Source: Spirulina subsalsa FACHB-351 (GTDB lineage: Bacteria; Cyanobacteriota; Cyanobacteriia; Cyanobacteriales; Spirulinaceae). From it: a DNA stretch of 36,257 nt. The translations under genes were made by a program, and so were the position numbers. Where the stretch lies: NCBI RefSeq assembly GCF_026130165.1, contig NZ_JAIHOM010000047.1, positions 1 to 36,257 of the forward strand, in the 5' to 3' direction. The notes beneath the pieces are model-generated. The model was given only the letters and a program-made list of their open reading frames with translations. It was not told the origin of the DNA and searched no databases. This document shows, piece after piece, positions 7,613 to 13,163 of the stretch (position 1 is its first letter; every line of letters starts with the position of its first letter).

Positions 7613-8308
7613 ATGCCGCAGATGAACTTCGATCTGGAAGATGGACAAGGCCCGGTCAGCTTCGTGCTTTCCAAGGCTGATGGCGATCGCTTCATGGCGT
7701 TCATGGAGGAATGCACCGACGCCATCAAGCGCCGGGACCAACTGACCGAGGAGCTGGAATCCGCCCAGGACTACGCCGAAGACCGCGTCAGAGTGCTGGA
7801 CCTGGTGCGCGAGAAGCTGGGGGTGCCGAGCGAGCCACACCAGGGCATGGACGAGCGAATCCTGGAAGCCCTCGACGCGCTGGTCTCGAATCGCCCCGCC
7901 CCTGGTCGCGTCGTCGAGCCACCACCCTGGTACGTCACCGAAGACAAGCCATGGTTTGCCTACTGCCCAGAACAAGGCCTCATGGCCTTCGAAACTGAGG
8001 CCGAGGCCATTCGGCAAGGTCAGGAGTTCATCGCCGACCATCTCGACGAGTGCTGGAACGAGGAAGCCGATCAGGTGTTTGTCGGCCGCGCCACTCAGAT
8101 CAGCACCCAGGTGGACCTCGTCAACCGACCTGACGACAGCGAGCTCGATGAGGATGGCTTCGATGCTGAGGGGCGCAGCTGGAATGAAGACTGGGCCTAC
8201 ATCTGCAATTACCGCCTTCAGCCGGTTGTGAGCGATGCCGCCAAGGCGTGGGCAGCGGCTTCTTCGACCGCCTGCGATGACCAGTTCGCGCCGGACCCGG
8301 AGGGCTGA
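7613..8308 (+). CDS. Hypothetical acidic early protein
   Basis: This 231-residue protein is unrecognised. The N-terminal third contains a charged helical stretch (DAIKRRDQLTEELESAQDYAEDRVRVL, about 36-62) likely to form a coiled coil. The rest is acidic with many aromatic residues (PPPWYVTEDKPWFAYCPEQG, about 103-122). No membrane segment or signal peptide is seen. It begins three bases after the previous stop with GGAGGG upstream and ends two bases before the next start, so it is co-transcribed in the early operon. Proteins of this style are common accessory genes of gammaproteobacterial phages. Confidence 0.65.
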   Translation: MPQMNFDLEDGQGPVSFVLSKADGDRFMAFMEECTDAIKRRDQLTEELESAQDYAEDRVRVLDLVREKLGVPSEPHQGMDERILEALDALVSNRPAPGRVVEPPPWYVTEDKPWFAYCPEQGLMAFETEAEAIRQGQEFIADHLDECWNEEADQVFVGRATQISTQVDLVNRPDDSELDEDGFDAEGRSWNEDWAYICNYRLQPVVSDAAKAWAAASSTACDDQFAPDPEG

Positions 8309-8310
8309 TC

Positions 8311-8676
8311 ATGAGCGAGCCAGTTTCCCATCTGCGCGCCGAGGGCAAGCCCGGCGTTTCAGCCTGTGGCAAGCAGGTTGACGACTTCCTGCTCGGCGAC
8401 AGCGCCGAGGGTATCGAGTGCAAACAGTGCCATCGCACCCAGTATTTCCTGAAGGTGGCAGCCGTCGAGATCGAGCAGTTCCTGGCTGGCAGCTGCCGAT
8501 GCGCCTCGGAAGTCGCCGACGACTTTGGTCTGGATGAAGACCAGGTCGCCAAGATCATGAGCGACGCCGGGCATGAACGCTGCGAGACCTGCGGCTGGTG
8601 GTGCACGGATGACGAGATCGACGTCGTCGACGACGAGTACGTTTGCACCGACTGCCGTGAAGGCGGGGAGGAGTGA
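8311..8676 (+). CDS. Small zinc-finger protein with HTH-like core
   Basis: This 121-residue protein has two cysteine clusters: Cys19, Cys37 and Cys40 (GIECKQCHRTQYF), and Cys91, Cys94, Cys98, Cys112 and Cys115 (CETCGWWC and CTDC), the second of which could bind zinc. Between them, CASEVADDFGLDEDQVAKIM (about 64-83) has the spacing of a helix-turn-helix. I do not recognise the family. The combination suggests nucleic acid or RNA polymerase binding, but no function can be assigned. It is tightly coupled to its neighbours (2-base gaps). Confidence 0.6.
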   Translation: MSEPVSHLRAEGKPGVSACGKQVDDFLLGDSAEGIECKQCHRTQYFLKVAAVEIEQFLAGSCRCASEVADDFGLDEDQVAKIMSDAGHERCETCGWWCTDDEIDVVDDEYVCTDCREGGEE

Positions 8677-8678
8677 CC

Positions 8679-8936
8679 ATGGCGGCCCCTGATTCCGTCC
8701 GCACCTACTTCAACGCCGGTGACACGGCCACCCTGACGCGCGTCAGCCAGGCATACGAGCATCTGACCGGGGGGCGCGGGTTGGCAGGCGTGCCCGAAGC
8801 GTCACTGTTCGCGCTCCTGGTCGAGTTGCGGCACATCCATAGCAGCCAAGGTGCTGCCGGCGATCATCGTCGCGCCCAGGAGCTGCTGCAGGACTTCCTG
8901 TCGCACACCAAGGCCAAGCAGGAGGTGCCACGGTGA
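8679..8936 (+). CDS. Hypothetical small early protein
   Basis: This 85-residue, mostly helical protein (LTRVSQAYEHL, then ASLFALLVELRHIHSS, AQELLQDFLSHTKAK) is unrecognised. The ATG at 8679 follows GGGGAGGAG at an ideal distance; a GTG at 8673 overlapping the previous gene is possible but less good. It overlaps the GTG of the next small gene by three bases, which suggests translational coupling. Confidence 0.55.
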   Translation: MAAPDSVRTYFNAGDTATLTRVSQAYEHLTGGRGLAGVPEASLFALLVELRHIHSSQGAAGDHRRAQELLQDFLSHTKAKQEVPR

Positions 8937-9013
8937 CCATCGTCAGAGACGCCCTGCTCGCCAGCCTGTGGCTGGCCGGTTTCATCATCGCTACCGGGGA
9001 GTGGCTGCTGTGA
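8933..9013 (+). CDS. Very small membrane peptide (26 residues)
   Basis: A GTG start at 8933 sits just after AGGAGGTG, an excellent ribosome binding site, and overlaps the previous stop. The reading frame of 26 residues ends at 9013, where its TGA overlaps the GTG of the TraR-like gene. The sequence is hydrophobic in the middle (LLASLWLAGFIIATGEWLL), compatible with one membrane helix. Coupling on both sides supports real translation. It may be a functional peptide or only a coupling device for the next gene. Confidence 0.5.
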   Translation: MTIVRDALLASLWLAGFIIATGEWLL

Positions 9014-9240
9014 GTGATGAGGCTGATTACGCTGGCGAGGCCCGCATCCGTGACGAAGAGGCGCTGGCAGCTCGACTCGAGCGCGAGCGCCTCGCCCGAG
9101 AAAGCCAGGTCGGTACCGCAGAGTGCATCGACTGCGAAGACGAGATCCCGCTGCGCCGCCGCCAGGCGTTGCCCTGGGTGCGTCGTTGCGTGACGTGCCA
9201 GCAGCTTGCCGACCTGTTCGATGGTCCGCTTCGTCGATGA
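9010..9240 (+). CDS. TraR/DksA-type zinc-finger protein
   Basis: This 76-residue protein is in the TraR/DksA family, whose members bind in the secondary channel of RNA polymerase and change promoter behaviour without ppGpp. The N-terminus MSDEAD matches the start of F-plasmid TraR, whose acidic tip reaches the active site. A charged helix follows (10-33) and then a C4 zinc finger with Cys39, Cys42, Cys60 and Cys63 (CIDCEDEIP, CVTCQQ). Length fits TraR rather than full DksA. The GTG start at 9010 overlaps the previous stop and gives exactly this N-terminus. In this early operon it may redirect host transcription during lytic growth; that role is inference. Confidence 0.85.
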   Translation: MSDEADYAGEARIRDEEALAARLERERLARESQVGTAECIDCEDEIPLRRRQALPWVRRCVTCQQLADLFDGPLRR

Positions 9241-9250
9241 GGAGGTCGCC

Positions 9251-9886
9251 GTGCTTGGTGCCCAGGATCTGGCGTTCATGCGCCGCACCGTGGTCTATGC
9301 CCACGCTACGCCGTCGCCCCGCCGAGTCAGCGAGGGTGACATGCCGGCACGCTACGACGAGAGCTTCCACGGCGATCGCCTGCCGCCGGCAGGCCCTCGC
9401 CGCTGGGCTGCCGAGATGAAGCGCGCCTCGACCAGGCTGGTGGCCAGCCAGACCCGGCCGAAGCCGAAAAGCTCGCTGCCGCTGCCGCCCTGGGCATTCG
9501 AGGATTCCAAGGTGGTGGCGGCGATTCGCACCCTGCCCGCCGACTATCAGCACTGGCTGCGCTACGCCTACGCCGATTCCCGCGAATGGAGCGACGAGCA
9601 GGGCGTCACCGTGGCCCTGTGGCAGCGATTCGCGCCCACCCTGGGCAACGCCCGCCCCAAGACGCTGAAGGCCTGCCAGGGCCTCGCTCACCTCGCTGCG
9701 CAGTGCCACAAGAGCCGGAAGAACAGCGGGAAGGTTCTGGTCGAGCCGGCCCGGCTCCAAGAGCTGCTGCAGATCACCCGCGCCAACTGGGACAAGCACT
9801 GGGGGCCGCGCTGGCACGCCATGCACGGCATTCTGAATCAACTGGACCGCGAGGCGCTCGAGGCGCTGTGGAGGGTGACGAAGTGA
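9251..9886 (+). CDS. Putative late-gene antiterminator (Q-like)
   Basis: This 211-residue basic protein is similar in style to phage proteins often annotated as antitermination protein Q: a proline-rich linker (SSLPLPPWAFEDSKVVAAIRTLP, about 75-97), an aromatic segment (DYQHWLRYAYADSREWSDEQGVTVALWQRF, about 98-127), a helical middle, then ITRANWDKHWGPRWHAMHGILNQLDREALEAL near the C-terminus. It is one of the last genes before two terminators and the lysis genes, as Q is. I chose the GTG at 9251 because GGAGG lies at 9241-9245; an ATG at 9221 inside the previous gene is an alternative. Family assignment is from resemblance and position. Confidence 0.5.
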   Translation: MLGAQDLAFMRRTVVYAHATPSPRRVSEGDMPARYDESFHGDRLPPAGPRRWAAEMKRASTRLVASQTRPKPKSSLPLPPWAFEDSKVVAAIRTLPADYQHWLRYAYADSREWSDEQGVTVALWQRFAPTLGNARPKTLKACQGLAHLAAQCHKSRKNSGKVLVEPARLQELLQITRANWDKHWGPRWHAMHGILNQLDREALEALWRVTK

Positions 9887-10209
9887 CCGATCTAAAAAGC
9901 CTGACCGATGACGACCTGCATGAAATGATTACTGAGGCCAGGGCAGAACAGCGTCGCCGGAAAGAAGAGAAGAAGCTGCCGGTGTTCCTGGTCGATGGCT
10001 GTTATTACAAGAGTCTGAGAGAAGCGGTAGAAGAACATTATCAAGACGTTTTGAGCCTGAAGAACAAGAGCGATGAGGATCTGGTTAAGTATTTGGGCAA
10101 GTACCTAACCGATGGAGTCGATCGCACCCGCTTCGCTTTTAAAATCGAGTTTTGGAGCGAGAGCGAATATAACGCCAGGCCAGATCATGTTTGGGGGCCG
10201 CTGAATTGA
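9883..10209 (+). CDS. Hypothetical protein of lower GC content
   Basis: This 108-residue protein is unrecognised. The N-terminus is a charged helix (DDDLHEMITEARAEQRRRKEEKK, about 9-31), followed by a mixed region with many Lys and Tyr. GTG at 9883 overlaps the previous TGA. The DNA is clearly richer in A and T than its neighbours (for example 9995-10170), which suggests a later arrival in this genome. It is coupled to the next gene by a TTGA overlap. Confidence 0.55.
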   Translation: MTDLKSLTDDDLHEMITEARAEQRRRKEEKKLPVFLVDGCYYKSLREAVEEHYQDVLSLKNKSDEDLVKYLGKYLTDGVDRTRFAFKIEFWSESEYNARPDHVWGPLN

Positions 10210-10505
10210 TCCCCGACTGCATCCACTGCCAGCACCCGCCGGAGCGCCGCGAGCACGATGGCCGAGTGATGTTCATCTGCCCGGTGTGCAACAGCCGCGG
10301 CGAGGCGGCGACCTGCGAGATCTGGGCGGCGGCGACGTGGCGCGAGGTGAACCGCGAATTGCCGCTGCATACCTGCGGCCACCGGCCACGCTTCAAGGCA
10401 CGCGAGGGGAAGTGGTGGGCCTGCTGCACCGGCTGCCAGCACATGACCGGCGGTTTCATGTCGCTGCAGGGTGCCGTTGCTGGCTGGATGCGATCGTTAC
10501 GTTAG
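10206..10505 (+). CDS. Lar-like double zinc-ribbon protein
   Basis: This 99-residue protein has repeated CxxC pairs: CIHC, CPVC, and later CGH and CTGC. It looks like two tandem zinc ribbons, each ending in a Trp-containing helix (WAAATWREVNR and GAVAGWMRSLR). The pattern resembles phage restriction-alleviation (Lar) proteins, in which a zinc ribbon is followed by an AIAAWN-type helix. The TTG start at 10206 overlaps the previous stop and follows a GGGGG ribosome binding site. It is the last gene of the early operon. Function is uncertain. Confidence 0.55.
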   Translation: MIPDCIHCQHPPERREHDGRVMFICPVCNSRGEAATCEIWAAATWREVNRELPLHTCGHRPRFKAREGKWWACCTGCQHMTGGFMSLQGAVAGWMRSLR

Positions 10506-10508
10506 TGA

Positions 10509-10548
10509 CAAACGTACAAACCAACATTTGCACTTATTGACAAAAGTA
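10509..10548. repeat. Iteron cluster B after the early operon
   Basis: Units are CAAACGTA at 10509, a degenerate CAAACCAA at 10517, an inverted AACATTTG at 10523-10530 followed by CACTTATTG, and a direct CAAAAGTA at 10541. They belong to the same 8-bp family as clusters A and F. The cluster starts four bases after the stop codon of the zinc-ribbon gene and lies before the double terminator. Confidence 0.7.
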
Positions 10549-10591
10549 CGGATCCGAGGGATGATTCTGCCAAACTACCCAAGTTGCGTAG

Positions 10592-10618
10592 AAAGCCCGC
10601 CACCAGAGCGGGCTTTTT
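10592..10618 (+). terminator. Early operon terminator 1
   Basis: AAAGCCCGC at 10592-10600 pairs exactly with GCGGGCTTT at 10608-10616, and the stem runs into a T5 tract. It is a standard intrinsic terminator at the end of the early operon. Confidence 0.88.
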
Positions 10619-10638
10619 CGTGCCCGCTACAAGCCATT

Positions 10639-10660
10639 GCCCGCCTCGGCGGGCTTTTTT
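10639..10660 (+). terminator. Early operon terminator 2
   Basis: GCCCGC at 10639-10644, loop CTCG, GCGGGC at 10649-10654, then six T. It is the second terminator within 70 bases and directly precedes the lysis genes. A tandem pair here fits a point that must be crossed by antitermination for late expression. Confidence 0.88.
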
Positions 10661-10701
10661 ATTCCCATCTGTACGCAGGGCCGCCTAAGAGGTGAGCCAC
10701 C

Positions 10702-11052
10702 ATGCCAAAACACGAGAAGCGCGCCATGCCCGAGAAATACATGGATCTCTGGCAATCGGCTATCGCTGCCTTCCAGCTCTACTGGCCAAACATCTTCATG
10801 GCCAGCCTGGCGTTCATCATCGCGCTGCTGCGGGGCATCTACACCGGAGCCAAATGGAAACGGAGCTGCCTCGAGGGCTCCATCATCTTCTTCTTTGCGA
10901 TCGCCTTCGGCCCGGCAGCGGCTACGGCAGGCATTCCAGTCGAGTACGCGACCGCCGGAATGGCGGTCGTGGCGTTTCTGGGGATCGACTTTTCGCGCGA
11001 CCGCCTGACCAGGGCGGTCGATCGGTTTCTCAACAAGTGGCAGGCCAAGTGA
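10702..11052 (+). CDS. Phage holin
   Basis: This 116-residue membrane protein should release the endolysin by making holes in the inner membrane. Three hydrophobic segments are visible: about 30-45 (NIFMASLAFIIALLRG), 59-77 (GSIIFFFAIAFGPAAATAG) and 82-95 (ATAGMAVVAFLGID). A positively charged tail follows (RDRLTRAVDRFLNKWQAK). The layout fits the lambda-type holin superfamily with three segments. Start ATG at 10702 with AGAGGTG upstream; Met9 is an alternative and could give a dual-start holin/antiholin. Its stop overlaps the endolysin start. Confidence 0.85.
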   Translation: MPKHEKRAMPEKYMDLWQSAIAAFQLYWPNIFMASLAFIIALLRGIYTGAKWKRSCLEGSIIFFFAIAFGPAAATAGIPVEYATAGMAVVAFLGIDFSRDRLTRAVDRFLNKWQAK

Positions 11053-11669
11053 TGGATATCGACGACCTGAAACGCCGGCTTATCGCTGAGGTGATCGAGC
11101 GCGAAGGCGGCTATGTGAACCACCCCGCCGATCGCGGCGGCCCGACCTGCTGGGGTATCACCCTGGCAGTGGCCCGCGAGAACGGTTACCAGGGCGACAT
11201 GCGTGCCCTGCCCCGCTCCTTCGCTGCGAAGATCTACGCCAACCGCTACTGGCACCCGCTGAAGCTCGACGACGTCGCGCCTCGGCATGCTGGCCTCGCG
11301 GCCGTGCTGTTCGACTTCGGCGTCAACAGCGGCCCTGTTCGGGCTGCTCGTAAGTTGCAGATCCAGCTGAACGTGCTCAACAACCGCGGCCAGCTTTACG
11401 AAGACCTGGAGCCGGATGGGGCATTCGGGCCGGCCACCCTGCGCGCCTTCAATGGATTTGTGAAAGCTCGTGGAAATCAAGGATTGGACGTTTTAGCGCA
11501 GACCATCAATGCCGAGCGCATCGTATTCTGCCGGCGGCTGGCCGAACGCGACGAGAGCCAGGAGGCGTTTACCTATGGATGGTTCAGGCGCGTGGTCGAG
11601 CTGCTCTCTCATGTGCTGCACCAGAAACCGGTGCCGCGCGAATGGATCGATGAAGTCGCTATTAAGTGA
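11052..11669 (+). CDS. Endolysin, glycoside hydrolase 108-type muramidase
   Basis: This 205-residue peptidoglycan hydrolase degrades the cell wall at lysis. The N-terminal domain has the family signature with catalytic Glu18 in EREGGYVNHPADRGGPTCWGIT. The C-terminal part (about 95-185, VLFDFGVNSGP, DGAFGPATLRAFN) fits the peptidoglycan-binding domain usually found with GH108. No signal peptide is present, so export depends on the holin. The ATG overlaps the holin TGA. Confidence 0.93.
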   Translation: MDIDDLKRRLIAEVIEREGGYVNHPADRGGPTCWGITLAVARENGYQGDMRALPRSFAAKIYANRYWHPLKLDDVAPRHAGLAAVLFDFGVNSGPVRAARKLQIQLNVLNNRGQLYEDLEPDGAFGPATLRAFNGFVKARGNQGLDVLAQTINAERIVFCRRLAERDESQEAFTYGWFRRVVELLSHVLHQKPVPREWIDEVAIK

Positions 11670-11683
11670 CAAGGGGTATTGCT

Positions 11684-12241
11684 GTGAATGCTATCGCCAT
11701 CGCGTTGGGCCTCGCCCAAGCAACAGGCATGACCGAAAAGCTTGGCGATTTGATTGCCGGGAAGAACGGCGCAGCCGTTGCCGACCGCGTCGTCGACGTG
11801 GCCAAGCTCGTCACCGGCATGCGTGATGGCCGCGCTGCTCTCGAGGAGGTGCAGGCCGACCAGGGGAATCGAATTCTCCTTGAGGAAGCCCTGGTCGAGC
11901 GGGAAACCGAATTGTTGCGGCTGGCGAATGAAGACCGGGCGAATGCCCGCGATTATTCGCTCGCCCTGGTGCACGCCGAGCATTCCAGCTGGCTTGCTCG
12001 AAACTTCGTTTTCCTGATGTCAGGGATTCTGCTTCTTTTTGCGATTGCCTACTCGACCGCGGTGACGTTCATTCCTTTGACGCCGCAGGGCGAGCGCTAT
12101 GCCGACCTAGTGATCAATGTCGTGATCGTCGGCGGGATCGTCGGCGGCGTGCTGCGCTTCTTCCTTGGTGGTGGCAAGCAGCAGGGCGGCCACCAGCTGG
12201 GCGACAAGCGGCTGCGAGACTTCGGCGACTACGGCAAGTAG
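11684..12241 (+). CDS. 3TM-type holin-like membrane protein
   Basis: This 185-residue protein has a hydrophobic N-terminus (AIAIALGLAQATGM), a charged helical middle rich in Glu and Arg (about 50-105), and two strong membrane helices near the C-terminus (NFVFLMSGILLLFAIAYSTAVTFI and LVINVVIVGGIVGGVLRFFLG). It fits the GTA/3TM holin family, often encoded beside endolysins. The GTG at 11684 follows AAGGGG; a GTG at 11666 overlapping the endolysin stop is an alternative. With the first holin it makes a holin-endolysin-holin order. It could be an antiholin or a second holin. Confidence 0.75.
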   Translation: MNAIAIALGLAQATGMTEKLGDLIAGKNGAAVADRVVDVAKLVTGMRDGRAALEEVQADQGNRILLEEALVERETELLRLANEDRANARDYSLALVHAEHSSWLARNFVFLMSGILLLFAIAYSTAVTFIPLTPQGERYADLVINVVIVGGIVGGVLRFFLGGGKQQGGHQLGDKRLRDFGDYGK

Positions 12242-12587
12242 CTGCCCGCCCCGCCCTGGTAGCGCCCTGCAGGAAAGGCCTGCGCGGCCGTCGAGGGGCG
12301 CTCGCAGGGGCGCCCCGATCCTGCCCGCGGGTTTAGGTACTCCCCCGCCCTCGGGCCGTCACGGGTTGGAAACGCGCGGAATTCGTGCGTTTTTGGGTTT
12401 CGATTTCAAGTCCTTACTTCCTTTCTGGAAGGGACCGGCGGCGGTGGCCTCGCCACCCCGCCGACCCAGCAACCATGCACATTTGAACAAACGTACCAAT
12501 GTACAAACGTCCTTTTGCAAGAAAGGACGTTTCTACATTTGCACGTCTGCACGCCGGGCCGCCTGGTCCTTTCTCCTGGAGCTCCCG
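12242..12587. other. Non-coding region, likely cos/packaging site
   Basis: No gene is seen in these 346 bases before terS. Positions about 12290-12420 are GC-rich with GGGGCGC/GCGCCCC inverted elements (near 12295-12324), then GGTACTCCC, then an AT-richer stretch with CGTTTTTGGG. Similar arrangements precede terminase genes in many cos phages. If the telomere is rejoined, cos in this gap reproduces the N15 gene order. The cut position cannot be read from the sequence. An iteron cluster occupies 12478-12549. Confidence 0.5.
12478..12549. repeat. Iteron cluster C upstream of terS
   Basis: This is the largest cluster. One inverted unit CACATTTG (12478) is followed by three direct units in register (CAAACGTA 12488, CCAATGTA 12496, CAAACGTC 12504) and three inverted units in register (GACGTTTC 12526, TACATTTG 12534, CACGTCTG 12542). 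At its centre 12505-12515 and 12522-12532 form an 11-bp perfect inverted repeat (AAACGTCCTTT and its complement) around TGCAAG. It could serve the partition system or terminase binding. The shared unit with the parA and repA leaders favours the former. Confidence 0.75.
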
Positions 12588-13163
12588 ATGGGCGAGATCG
12601 TCAGCAAGAAGATGTTCGCCAAAATGGTGGGCAAGTCTGATCGCTGGATCGGGAAGTGGATCGACGAAGGCATGCCGGTCGCGGGCGGTGGCGGGAAGGG
12701 CCGAGTGCTCGAGATCGACACCGAGGACGCCATCGACTGGCTGATCCGCCGCGAGGTGCGACGCCAGTTCGGTGACGAAGACGACGAAGACGAGGATGGC
12801 GTCGGCTCGGCGAGTTCCGAGGATCGCATGCTGAAGAAGGCGCGCCGGGAAAAGCTGCAAATCGAAATTGACACTGCCCGCCGCCGGCTGGTCCCGGTCG
12901 ATGCCGTCGAAGCGATCATGATGCGCTTCGCATCGATCTTCGCGACGCAGATCGACGCGATCGCCAGCCGCGTGGCCTCAGACATGGCCACTATCGATGA
13001 TCCTGCCGAAGCCCGACACCGACTGCTCATCGAAACCCGACGAGTGCGCGCCGCTACCGCTGACGGAATTGTTGCGGCAGCACGCCAGCTCGGTGAAGAG
13101 GTTGATTCGCTCGACCTTGCTGATGGCGAAGATGGTGACGGCGCCGCCGCCGAGGACGGCTGA
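12588..13163 (+). CDS. terS: Terminase small subunit (Nu1-type)
   Basis: This 191-residue protein should recognise cos and recruit the large terminase. The N-terminus is a MerR-like winged-helix with KKMFAKMVGKSDRWIGKWIDEGMPV followed by the EDAIDWLIRREV helix, as in lambda Nu1. An acidic linker (GDEDDEDEDG) and a long helical region for oligomerisation and gpA binding follow. Start ATG at 12588 with GGAG upstream. The 3' end overlaps terL. Confidence 0.87.
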   Translation: MGEIVSKKMFAKMVGKSDRWIGKWIDEGMPVAGGGGKGRVLEIDTEDAIDWLIRREVRRQFGDEDDEDEDGVGSASSEDRMLKKARREKLQIEIDTARRRLVPVDAVEAIMMRFASIFATQIDAIASRVASDMATIDDPAEARHRLLIETRRVRAATADGIVAAARQLGEEVDSLDLADGEDGDGAAAEDG

